Of a DNA stretch of 64,000 nucleotides, positions 1-9,760 are shown one piece after another (position 1 is the stretch's first letter; each line of letters starts with the position of its first letter). This stretch comes from Gallionellales bacterium RIFCSPLOWO2_02_FULL_59_110. GTDB lineage: Bacteria > Pseudomonadota > Gammaproteobacteria > Burkholderiales > Gallionellaceae. The position numbers and the translations under genes are program-made. The DNA lies in assembly GCA_001801215.1 (NCBI GenBank), contig MGXA01000059.1, positions 1 to 64,000 of the forward strand. Reading direction: 5' to 3'. Below the pieces are notes generated by a model. The model was not told where the DNA came from, ran no database searches, and saw only the letters and a program-made list of their open reading frames with translations.

Positions 1-1
1 C

Positions 2-85
2 GTCGATAGCCATGACATCGCCCTCATGAAAGAAGATGACCGGGTTATCGGCAGTATTTGGCATTTATTGACACAGTCAAATTAG
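2..85 (+). CDS. C-terminal tail of an unidentified CDS truncated by the window edge
   Basis: Open frame from the window edge reading VDSHDIALMKEDDRVIGSIWHLLTQSN*; protein-like composition, no family recognised. Confidence 0.25.
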   Translation, partial: VDSHDIALMKEDDRVIGSIWHLLTQSN

Positions 86-197
86 GGAGGCGCTGATTTA
101 TTCGTCATCCCCGCGAAGGCGGGGATCCAGTGCCTTTACTTAACTGGGTTCCCGCTTTCGCGGGAACGACGAAACCGAATAAATCAGCGCGTCCTTA
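84..197. repeat. MITE/REP-like element with near-perfect terminal inverted repeats
   Basis: GCGCTGATTTATTCG (90-104) and CGAATAAATCAGCGC (176-190) are perfect inverted repeats, extendable outward to about 22 bp with 2 mismatches; the interior has CCCCGCGAAGGCGGGG and CCCGCTTTCGCGGG hairpins. Confidence 0.75.
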
Positions 198-309
198 GTG
201 CAGTGTTGCGCATCTTGGCGCTGCATAGCCATTCGACCGGGCCAGCAAGCGGACATGTCGCCGATTAACTCCCGGCGCTAGAAGGAGCGGACGAACCGCT
301 ACGCGAGTT

Positions 310-1386
310 TTATGTTAATGCCGGGTAGTCGGTATATCCCTTCGGCCCCGGCGTATAGAACGTGCCGGGATCGGGCGCATTCAGCGCCGCGCCGGTTTTC
401 CAGCGCGCGACCAGATCCGGGTTGGCGAGGAACGGCCGCCCCACGGCGACCAGATCGCATTTGCCCGCCGCCAGATCGCTCTCGGCACGCGCCAAGTCAT
501 AGCCGCCGGAAAGGATCAGCGTCCCCTTGAACGCGCCGCGGAACGCCGCCTTGATCGAATCGGGTACCGGCGGCGCGCCCATCGCCGAATGATCGACGAG
601 GTGGACATAGGCCAGCCCGCGCATGTCGAGCTGCTTCGCCAGCCAGGTGTACTCAGCCTCCATCGCGTCATACAGCGGCATGTCGTTGAATACGCCGAAC
701 GGCGACAGGCGTATGCCGACCTTGTCCTTGCCAATCGCGACGATCACCGCCTCGACAACCTCGAGCACGAAGCGCGCGCGGTTCTCGATCGAGCCGCCAT
801 AGCGGTCCGTGCGCCGGTTCGAGTTCGGGCGGATGAACTGTTCGAGCAGATAGCCGTTCGCCGCATGCAGCTCGACGCCATCGCACCCCGCCGCCACGGC
901 ATTTTCCGCAGCCTGCACAAACTCCTTGATGGCGGTACTGATGTCCGCATCGGTCATGGCCTGCGGCACGGCGTTCGGCTTCATCCCTTCGGCGTCGGTA
1001 TACATCTCGCCGGCAGCCGCCACTGCCGACGGCGCCAACACACGCCCGCCCGCAGGCAGGTTGAGCTCATGGCCGATGCGCCCGGTGTGCATGAGCTGCA
1101 CGAACAGCTTCGCGCCCTGCGCGTGAACCGCATCGGCAATGCGCTGCCACCCCGCCACCTGCGCCGCAGAAAAGATGCCGGGAATGCGCGGGTAGCCCAG
1201 CCCGTTGGGGGACGGCGATGTGCCCTCGGTGATGATCAGCCCTGCGCTCGCCCGTTGCGCGTAATACTCCACCATGAGTTCGTTCGGGATATTGCCAATG
1301 GCGCGGTTGCGCGTCATCGGCGACATCACCAGGCGATTCTGCAGCGCGAGTTGTCCAAGTGTGGTCTTTGAGAACAGAAGCGACAT
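310..1386 (-). CDS. nemA: Old yellow enzyme family alkene reductase / N-ethylmaleimide reductase
   Basis: OYE family sequence (LFSKTTLGQLALQNRLVMSPMTRNRA, DGVELHAANGYLLEQFIRPNSNRRTDRYGGSIENRARF); start placed at MSLLFSKT behind an AGGAGAAAC RBS. Confidence 0.85.
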   Translation of the reverse strand: MSLLFSKTTLGQLALQNRLVMSPMTRNRAIGNIPNELMVEYYAQRASAGLIITEGTSPSPNGLGYPRIPGIFSAAQVAGWQRIADAVHAQGAKLFVQLMHTGRIGHELNLPAGGRVLAPSAVAAAGEMYTDAEGMKPNAVPQAMTDADISTAIKEFVQAAENAVAAGCDGVELHAANGYLLEQFIRPNSNRRTDRYGGSIENRARFVLEVVEAVIVAIGKDKVGIRLSPFGVFNDMPLYDAMEAEYTWLAKQLDMRGLAYVHLVDHSAMGAPPVPDSIKAAFRGAFKGTLILSGGYDLARAESDLAAGKCDLVAVGRPFLANPDLVARWKTGAALNAPDPGTFYTPGPKGYTDYPALT

Positions 1387-1535
1387 GGTTGTTTCTCCTG
1401 AAAAATGATGATGCTGCGGCTCGGCGGACAATATAACCCAAATCAAATGCAGAAGTTATGAATTGAACTGACAGAAAATGTCCTAGCCCAACTCCCGCTA
1501 ACGAGCCGACAGCTGGCAACAGTGGATGTCATCCC

Positions 1536-1569
1536 CTCGGCCTTATGTAAATCTTCACATAAGGCCGAG
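1536..1569. repeat. Perfect 13-bp inverted repeat / RNA hairpin without a T-run
   Basis: CTCGGCCTTATGT-AAATCTTC-ACATAAGGCCGAG. Confidence 0.7.
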
Positions 1570-1649
1570 AACCGAGCGGTTACAGTGCCACCCATGACGT
1601 TCCGTTGCTGGCACTCTCCCGCCGTTCGCCAAATCTGCTTCCGGTGCTA

Positions 1650-2558
1650 TCAGCGCGGCTCGATCTGCGACAGGTGCCGCGCCACCGACAGCCACGCCCC
1701 AAGCCAGCCGAGGTAGACCGAGAACAACAGCAGCGACAGGCTGTCGCCGAACGACAGCGGGCGCAGCACGAACTGGCTCGCATAGAGCTGCGAGAGCGCG
1801 TCTAGTTGCGTGTTGAGCAGCAGCAGGCTGGCGGCGGCGATGAGCCACGCCACGATGCCGCCGAGCAGGCCTTGTGCCGCGCCGAAATACAGGAACGGAC
1901 GGCGGATGAAGCTATTGGTCGCACCGATCAGTTTGGCAACTTCTATCTCGTCGCGCTGCGTGAGGATTTGCAGGCGGATGGTATTGAAGGTGATGGCGAT
2001 CAGCGCAAGGCTGAGCAGGCTGGCGAGGATCAGCACCCCGATCCGACCAAATTTGAGCAGGGCTTCGAGCTTGTAGGCCCAGGCCGAATCGAGTTGCGCC
2101 TCGCCGACTTTCGGCAGCTTCGCCAGCTCGCCGCGCAACGTATCGAGCGCCTGCGCATCGCCCGGCTTGGGATGGACGATGAAGGCGTCCGGCAATGGAT
2201 TCTGTTGCAGCCCGCCGATCAGGTCGGACAGCCCGGTGCTTTGTTTGAGCTGTTCCAGCGCCTGAGCACGGGGGACGAATTCGACGCCGGCGATGGCCGG
2301 GTGCCGGGCAAGCTGATCGCGTAGCCGCTCGACGTCTTCCGCCTTCACGCTCATCTCCAGAAACAGGCTGATCTGCGGTGTGCCGGAGAATTGCGCGACC
2401 AGCCCCTGCGCATTCTGCAGCAGCAGGTACATGCCGGCTGGCAGGCTGAGCGCGATGCCGATGACCAGGATGTTGAGGAAGCCGCCCAGCTTCGAGGCGA
2501 ACATGCGGCGCAGCACGGCGCGTAGCACACCGAGGTGTTGGGCGAAGGCGCGCGTCAT
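1650..2558 (-). CDS. ftsX: Cell division ABC transporter permease FtsX
   Basis: FtsX-like membrane protein directly downstream of, and overlapping, ftsE. Confidence 0.9.
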   Translation of the reverse strand: MTRAFAQHLGVLRAVLRRMFASKLGGFLNILVIGIALSLPAGMYLLLQNAQGLVAQFSGTPQISLFLEMSVKAEDVERLRDQLARHPAIAGVEFVPRAQALEQLKQSTGLSDLIGGLQQNPLPDAFIVHPKPGDAQALDTLRGELAKLPKVGEAQLDSAWAYKLEALLKFGRIGVLILASLLSLALIAITFNTIRLQILTQRDEIEVAKLIGATNSFIRRPFLYFGAAQGLLGGIVAWLIAAASLLLLNTQLDALSQLYASQFVLRPLSFGDSLSLLLFSVYLGWLGAWLSVARHLSQIEPR

Positions 2559-3205
2559 TGCAGCACGCCCTCTTTCAGCACGAGCCTGCGCACACCGCTG
2601 TCCTGCAGCACGCTCTCGTCATGTGTGGAGATCAGCAGCGTGGCGCCGACCTGGTGGAAGGCGTTGAAGATCGCCATGATCTCCCGCGCATAGTCCGCAT
2701 CGAGGTTGCCGGTCGGTTCATCGGCAAGCAGGATGGACGGGCGGTTGACGATGGCGCGCGCGATGCACAGGCGCTGCTGCTCGCCGCCGGACAGCGCGAT
2801 GGGGTTGGCCTTTTCGCGTTTGAGCAAGCCGACCTTGTCCAGCGCGGCGCGCACCCGCTTGCCGCTTTCGCGGTGGTCGAAGCCGCAGATCTGCAGCGGC
2901 AGCAGCACGTTGTCGAACACGCTGCGGTCGAACAGCAGCTTGTGGTCCTGGAAGATGATGCCGAGGTTGCGGCGCAGATAGGGCAATGCGCCGCCTTTCA
3001 GCGCGCCGACGTTCTGGCCATTCACCAGCACGCTACCGGAGTTGGGGCGCTCGATCGCGGCAATGAGCTTGAGCAGCGTGCTCTTGCCCGCACCGGAGTG
3101 CCCGCTGAGAAACACCAACTCGCCCTCGGCGATGTCAAAAGTAACGCCCTTCAGCGCCTCGTAGCCGCTGGGGTAGCGTTTAATGACCTGGTTGAAGGAA
3201 ATCAT
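2555..3205 (-). CDS. ftsE: Cell division ATP-binding protein FtsE
   Basis: Walker [18 protein letters not shown] signature, ADEPTGNLD; FtsE-type [23 protein letters not shown]. Confidence 0.95.
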   Translation of the reverse strand: MISFNQVIKRYPSGYEALKGVTFDIAEGELVFLSGHSGAGKSTLLKLIAAIERPNSGSVLVNGQNVGALKGGALPYLRRNLGIIFQDHKLLFDRSVFDNVLLPLQICGFDHRESGKRVRAALDKVGLLKREKANPIALSGGEQQRLCIARAIVNRPSILLADEPTGNLDADYAREIMAIFNAFHQVGATLLISTHDESVLQDSGVRRLVLKEGVLQ

Positions 3206-3444
3206 GTTGCGGGCGACACCATAATGCTGTGCTTCATCAAGCGGCGGAAATCCTTGTCGAAGGCGACCAGTTGCAGATGGCGGGGTTGGGCATCGTCAGC
3301 TGCATCGAGCAGAGAGCGGTGGCTGCGGGTATCGTCTATCGCTGCTTGGAATCTGCCCTTGCCCGCATGGATCGGCAGCGCAAGCCGCTTTGCAGCGGCC
3401 TGCAACTTGGTTTTGGGCGGATTATCAATGGGGAGGTTGTTTTT
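3202..3444 (-). CDS. Small hypothetical protein, C-terminus resembling the end of a PIN domain (possible remnant)
   Basis: Stop overlaps the ftsE start (ATGA); C-terminal HLQLVAFDKDFRRL resembles PIN/VapC C-termini; start (MKNNLPIDNPPKTK) uncertain. Confidence 0.3.
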   Translation of the reverse strand, partial: KNNLPIDNPPKTKLQAAAKRLALPIHAGKGRFQAAIDDTRSHRSLLDAADDAQPRHLQLVAFDKDFRRLMKHSIMVSPAT

Positions 3445-3821
3445 CATGATCTTTGCTTCTGCGGATGCTAGCGGCTCGCTGCGGAGAAAGCAATTCTTCG
3501 CGCCTGCCTTCATTACGGGCGGCGGGGCTGGTTGGCCTGGACTTTGGAGAATGCATGGGCCGAATTGGCTATGTATCTCGGCCGATTGGGGCGGTAGCTG
3601 CGTCGTGCTCACTGAAAACAAAATACGAACCAGGCGTCCATGACAACCGACGGCGCCCGCTGTGCGGCAGCAATTTGGTATCTTGCAGTTCGGCCAAGTG
3701 CAACTCTTGCGGTTGACATAAGTTCCAGATAGCGTGCAACTCTACACTAGAGATTTCGTCATATTGACCATCTGTGCGGTGCGGGTTAGGGTACGCTCTT
3801 TGTCGGCATTGAAAGGGCTTT

Positions 3822-3962
3822 ATGTCGAAAACCATGTGCAAAACAAAGGGTGCGGAGAAACGTGCCAAAAAACAGGCCGATCCAAATTTTGTTTGTGCAA
3901 AGTGCGGCAAAAAAGTGCATAAAGAAAAACACGTATGCAGGCCTGAAAAATTGCCAAGCTAA
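3822..3962 (+). CDS. 46-aa small zinc-ribbon-like protein
   Basis: Short ORF below the track cutoff: MSKTMCKTKGAEKRAKKQADPNFVCAKCGKKVHKEKHVCRPEKLPS*, with CxxC plus H/C metal-ligand pattern. Confidence 0.6.
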   Translation: MSKTMCKTKGAEKRAKKQADPNFVCAKCGKKVHKEKHVCRPEKLPS

Positions 3963-4066
3963 TGGATAAATCCATGGAGCTGCGCTCGAAACATTTTTGA
4001 CCGCCGGGTCGGCGGCCCCGCTTGATCGATCGCTTGGCGAGATTTTCCTCACAATGGGCAAGAGCC

Positions 4067-4765
4067 ATGATCCAGAACATTCTTGAACTGTGGTACTGGA
4101 TGATCGTGCTGGCCATCATGGCCGGCGCGGCCGTTTATTTTGCCGTTTGTTATGTGCGCAATCTGTGGAGAACCCTTAATAATCGTTTGCCTGACGAACA
4201 TTCAGCATTGTCTGCCGAAAGAATCAGGGAGCCGTACAGCAAGCGCATGGTGATAGTTCATTGGCTGTCGTTGGCGCTGCTGGTCGCAGCCTGGTATCTC
4301 GGGGATACTCTGGTCGATGAGCGTAATGAAAAAAGCGCGACGATGGCCGGCTATCTTGCGCACGCGCTGGTGGGCGGCGCAGTGCTGATAGCGACGATCA
4401 TGCGCATGATTTATCGCAGCTTGGACAATATCCCGCAGCCGGTGAGCAACTCATTGATGGGCATGATCGCCAAAGAAATCCATCAAACGCTTTACTTCCT
4501 GCTGGTGTTGCTGCCGCTTACCGGATTCATGACCTTGCTGACGAGCGGCGTGGGCGTAGCTCTGGTGACGATCGACGCCAAGTTGCTACCGGAAAAATAC
4601 TCCGGCCCCAGCGCAATGGCACACGTGACGCACGACACGTTGATGACGGTGCTGATGGCGGTGGCGGCGGCACATATACTGGGAGCGTTCTGGCACCAGT
4701 TCATCATTAAAGACGGCTTGTTGGGGCGGATGTCGCTACGCAGAAAAGGCCGTCGGCCTGTCTGA
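4067..4765 (+). CDS. Cytochrome b561 family membrane protein
   Basis: Four TM segments with b561-type histidines (VIVHWLSLALLVAAWYLG, AHALVGG, EIHQTLYFLLVLLPLTGF, AAAHILGAFWHQFIIKDGLLGRM). Confidence 0.8.
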   Translation: MIQNILELWYWMIVLAIMAGAAVYFAVCYVRNLWRTLNNRLPDEHSALSAERIREPYSKRMVIVHWLSLALLVAAWYLGDTLVDERNEKSATMAGYLAHALVGGAVLIATIMRMIYRSLDNIPQPVSNSLMGMIAKEIHQTLYFLLVLLPLTGFMTLLTSGVGVALVTIDAKLLPEKYSGPSAMAHVTHDTLMTVLMAVAAAHILGAFWHQFIIKDGLLGRMSLRRKGRRPV

Positions 4766-5067
4766 ATAATCAAAAGGGATTCGCACGGCAAAAATTTCCC
4801 CTCAATGACGCAGAGTCAGAAAGCCGGAAGATTGAGCCCCAAAGGGTTGCACTCCATCAGGCAATATCCGTTCGACGGTTTGTTCGGGAAGCGCTGAGAA
4901 TCGGGAATACAATAAATAGATGGTCGTATTCGTTTTTTGGAAGGCGGAATGCAAGGCGTGCAGTTCAAGCAGTTGAACTGAAATATTCGAGCCAGGCGCG
5001 ATGCACCGATAAATAACTGCGGGGATGCCATGTTTGCGTAGCGCGCAATACCCGGCGCGCCCCAGTT

Positions 5068-5901
5068 TCAGTGCCCCGGTGGAAGTTTTTTCAGCAGTTC
5101 GGTTGGGCGCTTCGGATTACGGTATCCGCCTGCCGTGCCGTCATAGGCTTCGAGGGGCATTTCATAGCGTTGACCGGTGGTCGGGTCTTCGAGCCGCGTG
5201 TATCCCATCGTTCCTTCGCGCCGTCCTTGGGAGATACGGTCTTCGGACAAACCTTTCTGGTGCCAGGATTCGATGAGCCCGGAGTTGTCGAGCGGATTGT
5301 TGCGCGGCAGCATCACTGAATCTTGCCCTGCTACCTGCCGCGCATTGGTCACGACGATGGATTGCGCCACTGCGGGCAACCACAACTTGTCGCGCTCCCA
5401 GCTTGCCGCAGGCGCCTGATACAGGTTCATCGTCGCGGAGTAGCGGCCATATCCCGCACTCAATCCGACCGTGGCGCGCATGCGCACGGATGTGCCTTTG
5501 TAGTTTCCGGAGAGAGCGAAATCCTCCAGTTGCCACGGCCCCCATATCCCCGGCTGGCTGGGCAGCGCCTTGGCTCCCTCGATCCGCGCCGAGGGGTTCA
5601 CTTGTCTCATCGTCATGACCAGGAAGTCGCGCGGCGTCATGTGGCCGAAGCTGCCGTGCAGAAGCGCGCTCGAAGCGAACGTTTTTCCGTCAGGCGCAAA
5701 GAGATCCACCCCGTTGGTGGTTTCTTTCGCGATCCATCCCCTGGGAGCGGCCCAGCGGAAGTACCGGCCTTGCTGGGTTTCAAGAGGCGGGCGGTTCAGC
5801 GCAACGGCTCCGGATCGCTCCGCCGCCTGCGCGGAGGGTGCGAGCGCCGCAAACATTGTTCCCCAGACCAGGCTCAAGCAGATGATATTTCGTTTCATCA
5901 T
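5068..5901 (-). CDS. Hypothetical secreted protein
   Basis: Signal peptide MMKRNIICLSLVWGTMFAALAPSAQA; RBS upstream. Confidence 0.6.
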   Translation of the reverse strand: MMKRNIICLSLVWGTMFAALAPSAQAAERSGAVALNRPPLETQQGRYFRWAAPRGWIAKETTNGVDLFAPDGKTFASSALLHGSFGHMTPRDFLVMTMRQVNPSARIEGAKALPSQPGIWGPWQLEDFALSGNYKGTSVRMRATVGLSAGYGRYSATMNLYQAPAASWERDKLWLPAVAQSIVVTNARQVAGQDSVMLPRNNPLDNSGLIESWHQKGLSEDRISQGRREGTMGYTRLEDPTTGQRYEMPLEAYDGTAGGYRNPKRPTELLKKLPPGH

Positions 5902-6189
5902 TATCCCTTTCCTGAAGGCGGGTGCCATGCCAGAACGGCAGCTTACATCCGTTGCCAATCGCCCGGCAAAATTGTGAGAAAGCAAAGCTTAGCAAGCTTG
6001 ACGACAGTATTCCAGCTCTTTGTCGCATCAATCAGGGTGGGCGCGCGCGCCGTCAATTATTCGTTCGAACAGGACATGAATTATCTGGGGTTTGGCGTGA
6101 GCTGCCGATTCTGTTTGAATTACCCAGATTCCGGTCGTGCCGTTCTTGAACCGTGGGGCGGCGGTGTGCCTGCCGATGCACAGTCGGTG

Positions 6190-7050
6190 TTAATGAATCA
6201 GCCCAACGGTGATTATCGCTTCGTAAGTGCCCTTTCTGCCATGACGGGTTGAGAAAGCCTGCCTCGGCAGCGTGGTCATGGCCATGTTCAATTTATCGTC
6301 CAATCCGGAACTGAGCAGAAAAAACTTGTCATGCATATCCGGCTCATCCGGGTTTTCGTACATATGGGCGAATACATGAATTTGATAAAGCGAAGCAAAG
6401 AAAGAGTCGGGGTACTTCACGCTGACCTCGATATCCTTTTCCGGTGCCTTGCCGCCGGAGTTTATTCTGATCTCATACGGCAGGCGCGGCCCCGCTGCGC
6501 CGGTCTGAAAAATATCCCGAACAGCAGGAGAGGCCGCGACAGATATCCTGACTTCCCGCGTATCCTGGAAAGTGCCGGCGGGAAACACGACCGACGCATA
6601 TCCATCGAGATCGACCGCCTTGCCGATAGGCGGTACTTTGGCGGTTACGGTCTGCTCTTTCAGGCTCATTATGGTTACGATAACCGGCGCCGTGATTTCG
6701 CCCGACACGTCGACTGAAATTTGGTTCTGCTTTTGCAGTTGGATGGGCTTCGTGAGCATCTTGTACTTCCCGCCCATTTCATCGACCGCAAAGATTGGCT
6801 TACCGTTTACGGTGATTGTGCCGCAGCCCGCCTCCGGTTCACCGCCTGCTTTGCTTTGTATCGAAATGAAAAATTTCTGGCTGACATCATCGACGGAAAA
6901 GCTCTTCACAATGCGTTGAGTTTTGCCAGTTTCGCTGAAAAACAATTCCGGGCCAAAGACCAGGGAATGGCCATAGGCGCATGGAACCATTCCAATGCAG
7001 CAAAACAGCGCCAGGGCTGCCGCAATACCAGTACCTGAAACCTTTCTCAT
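6190..7050 (-). CDS. Hypothetical secreted protein, possibly beta-sandwich
   Basis: Signal peptide MRKVSGTGIAAALALFCCIGMVPCAYG; internal VVFPAGTFQDTREVRISV segment. Confidence 0.6.
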   Translation of the reverse strand: MRKVSGTGIAAALALFCCIGMVPCAYGHSLVFGPELFFSETGKTQRIVKSFSVDDVSQKFFISIQSKAGGEPEAGCGTITVNGKPIFAVDEMGGKYKMLTKPIQLQKQNQISVDVSGEITAPVIVTIMSLKEQTVTAKVPPIGKAVDLDGYASVVFPAGTFQDTREVRISVAASPAVRDIFQTGAAGPRLPYEIRINSGGKAPEKDIEVSVKYPDSFFASLYQIHVFAHMYENPDEPDMHDKFFLLSSGLDDKLNMAMTTLPRQAFSTRHGRKGTYEAIITVGLIH

Positions 7051-7172
7051 GGTTATGCACTCCTTGTAGTCTGCGTCCCGGATGCACCCGGCAATATACA
7101 TGCAAAGTGAGCATTAACGGAAGCTCAACCCGGACAGGCGTTCTAAACTATAGTACGGGCAGGAGGGTCGGC

Positions 7173-7631
7173 ATGATTTTGATGATGGGCCAGTTGATTT
7201 TGATATCGCTATCTCTATTGCTGAGCGGCTTGGCGTGCGCGGCCCCAAACCACTTCTCGATCGTGATCGGTTCAGCGCTCGTATGTAACGATCAGGTGAG
7301 TGCAGATTATTTCAATGGCTATATGGAGAGATTTTTTGGTGCGCCCGCATTCAGCGCCGGAGGCGCAAACTGGTGGAAAGTGAACGAGAATATTTTTAAT
7401 TCTTCATCTGACTATGTTTTTGTCGGGGTGGGCCGGGATTTTATTGGCGCTACGTTTAAAGACAGCCCCGACAAATTGATTGCAAATGTCAGAAGCGTCA
7501 TGGGGATTGAATATAAGCAGATGGGCGCTGAAAGGTGGCGCGCACCGAGTTCCGGCGTGCTCATCAAGTATTACGACAAAAAAACACCCAGTAAGATGTA
7601 TTGCATCGGCTCGCCATCTAAAGCCTATTAG
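7173..7631 (+). CDS. Small secreted hypothetical protein
   Basis: AGGAGG RBS then MILMMGQLILISLSLLLSGLACAAP signal peptide. Confidence 0.55.
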   Translation: MILMMGQLILISLSLLLSGLACAAPNHFSIVIGSALVCNDQVSADYFNGYMERFFGAPAFSAGGANWWKVNENIFNSSSDYVFVGVGRDFIGATFKDSPDKLIANVRSVMGIEYKQMGAERWRAPSSGVLIKYYDKKTPSKMYCIGSPSKAY

Positions 7632-7867
7632 AACAGGTGTCTGCCGCTTTTGCGCACGGGCCGGGCAACTTGCCTTCCTCGCCCGTTTCTTGCGCATGGA
7701 TTCTGTCGATATAATGCGCGTGGGGGTGAAAAGGCCGTCAAGCATTTTTCCGGTTGTTAAAAAATCCCGCTCGAGCGCGCTGCCGGTTACAGGGCTGCGA
7801 CCGATACCCGGAATAGGCTCTAAGCGGCTGGACTGAAAACCATAAATTTTTTGCTTAGGGGGCAAGC

Positions 7868-8299
7868 GTGTTGAAATGGGGAAAGCACTTGAGTGTCGGG
7901 AATGCGATTATCGATTCGGAGCACAAAAATTTGCTAATTATGGTCAACGATCTGAGCGCCATAATCAAGACAAAGGACAGCGCGGCGCTGCTGCTGGCAC
8001 TGGAGCAGTTCGAACACTGGCTATGCGCCCATTTTGAAAACGAGGAAACAATTGCGCGGGCGGTCAATTACGACTTTGCCCGAAACAAGTTGGAACACGA
8101 AAAATTGCTGAAGGAATTCCAGCGCATGAAGAAGGAAGCGGCGGCGAAGAACCGTTCATGGTCGGGCAGCACCGCGAAGCAGTATTCCAGATTCCTCGGC
8201 GATTGGATAGTCGGGCACATCATGGAAGAAGATATGCTGATGAAAACTGTTTTGCAAACCCATGACTACAGCTTCACGCCAACCGGTCTGGCACAGTAG
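7868..8299 (+). CDS. Bacteriohemerythrin
   Basis: Hemerythrin ligand pattern: IDSEHKNLL, HWLCAHFENEE, HEKLLKEF, WIVGHIMEEDMLM. Confidence 0.9.
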   Translation: MLKWGKHLSVGNAIIDSEHKNLLIMVNDLSAIIKTKDSAALLLALEQFEHWLCAHFENEETIARAVNYDFARNKLEHEKLLKEFQRMKKEAAAKNRSWSGSTAKQYSRFLGDWIVGHIMEEDMLMKTVLQTHDYSFTPTGLAQ

Positions 8300-8540
8300 C
8301 GCGTCGCCAGACGGCCATTATCTCCCGGCCAATTCCCGCGGTCCTGATTGAGAAAGCGGGCGCTTACGGCGTGGCTCGCCACGATGCCGCCCGGGATGGT
8401 GAAGTTCCGATTGTGGGCGGATCAATGCGGGCCGTCCCGGTTCATGCCACAGGCGCTGCCGCCGAATCGAGGGCAGTTGGTGCGACTATACCCTGCTGGA
8501 AAATCGCCCGAAGCGGCAGGCCAAACCCATGCGAAGCGGG

Positions 8541-9146
8541 TCACAGCTCCTTGGCGTGATTGGCCAGGTATTTCGCCACGCCATCTGATGAAGCGTTCAT
8601 GCCCGCCTTGCCTTTGCTCCAGCCTGCCGGACAGACCTCGCCATGCTCTTCGTGGAACTGTAAAGCGTCCACCATGCGCAGCATTTCGTCGATATCGCGG
8701 CCCAGCGGCAGGTCGTTCACCACCTGGTGGCGCACTGTGCCGGCGCGATCGATCAGGAACGAGCCGCGGAACGCCACGCCGGCAACATCGAACTCCACGT
8801 CGTAGGCCTTGCAGATTTCATGTTTGATGTCGGCGACCAGCGGATATTGAACCTGCCCGATACCGCCCTTTTCGACGGGGGTATTTTTCCATGCTAGGTG
8901 GGTGAATTGCGAATCGATCGAGACGCCGATCACTTCCGTGTTGCGTTTCCTGAATTCGTCCAGGCGATGATTGAAGGCGATCAGCTCGGAAGGGCAGACG
9001 AAAGTAAAGTCCAGCGGGTAGAAAAAGATCACGGCATATTTGCCGTTTATATATTTTTTCAGGTTGAATGTCTCGTTGATTTCGTTATTGCCCATCACGG
9101 CAACGGCATTGAAATCGGGAGCAGCTTTACCGACAAGAACGGCCAT
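8541..9146 (-). CDS. ahpC: 2-Cys peroxiredoxin, AhpC/Prx1 type
   Basis: FFYPLDFTFVCPSELIAF and EVCPAGW. Confidence 0.92.
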   Translation of the reverse strand: MAVLVGKAAPDFNAVAVMGNNEINETFNLKKYINGKYAVIFFYPLDFTFVCPSELIAFNHRLDEFRKRNTEVIGVSIDSQFTHLAWKNTPVEKGGIGQVQYPLVADIKHEICKAYDVEFDVAGVAFRGSFLIDRAGTVRHQVVNDLPLGRDIDEMLRMVDALQFHEEHGEVCPAGWSKGKAGMNASSDGVAKYLANHAKEL

Positions 9147-9258
9147 ATTGATCTCCTATTTTGTTTGATTGGGCAGCACAATTTAGACTTTCGCCGCTGC
9201 TGCGTCAACCCGATGCGGCAATACGAGCATATGGCAGCGCGCATTCAGGCACCATGAT

Positions 9259-9753
9259 CTAAATCATGAAACGCGCTGCCGCAAATACGGCAAGCATGGA
9301 AAAAGCCAGCGCCAGCTTGGCGGCGACACCCAGCACCAGCCCGAGCGTGGCACCCACGCCTGCCCGGCCTGCCGCCCCGATATGATGCCGCTCGGAAAAT
9401 TCCCCGATAGCCGCGCCGGCGAAGGGGCCGAACAGCAGGCCGGGCAGGCCGAAAAAGATTCCCAGGATTGCGCCTAGCATCGCGCCCGCCATGGCGCGCC
9501 GCGATGCGCCGAAGTGCTTGGCTCCCAGCATGCCCGCAGCGAAATCTACAACATAAGTCAGAACGGCCAGGGCGGCGATGATCGACAAGACGCCAACTCC
9601 CGCATATGCGAAATCTTCGATCCAGGCCGCCAGAACGAGACCGGCGAAGAGTACTGCGGCGCCCGGAATGGCGGGCAGTGCCAAGCCCGCGATGCCCGCC
9701 ATCACCAGCAGCGCTGCAACCATCCAGAGCAGGACGGTAACCGCTTCCATCAC
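9259..9753 (-). CDS. DUF456-type membrane protein
   Basis: Glycine/alanine-rich TM repeats (GAMLGAILGIFFGLPGLLFGPFAGAAIGE). Confidence 0.75.
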   Translation of the reverse strand: MMEAVTVLLWMVAALLVMAGIAGLALPAIPGAAVLFAGLVLAAWIEDFAYAGVGVLSIIAALAVLTYVVDFAAGMLGAKHFGASRRAMAGAMLGAILGIFFGLPGLLFGPFAGAAIGEFSERHHIGAAGRAGVGATLGLVLGVAAKLALAFSMLAVFAAARFMI

Positions 9754-9760
9754 GGCCTAT

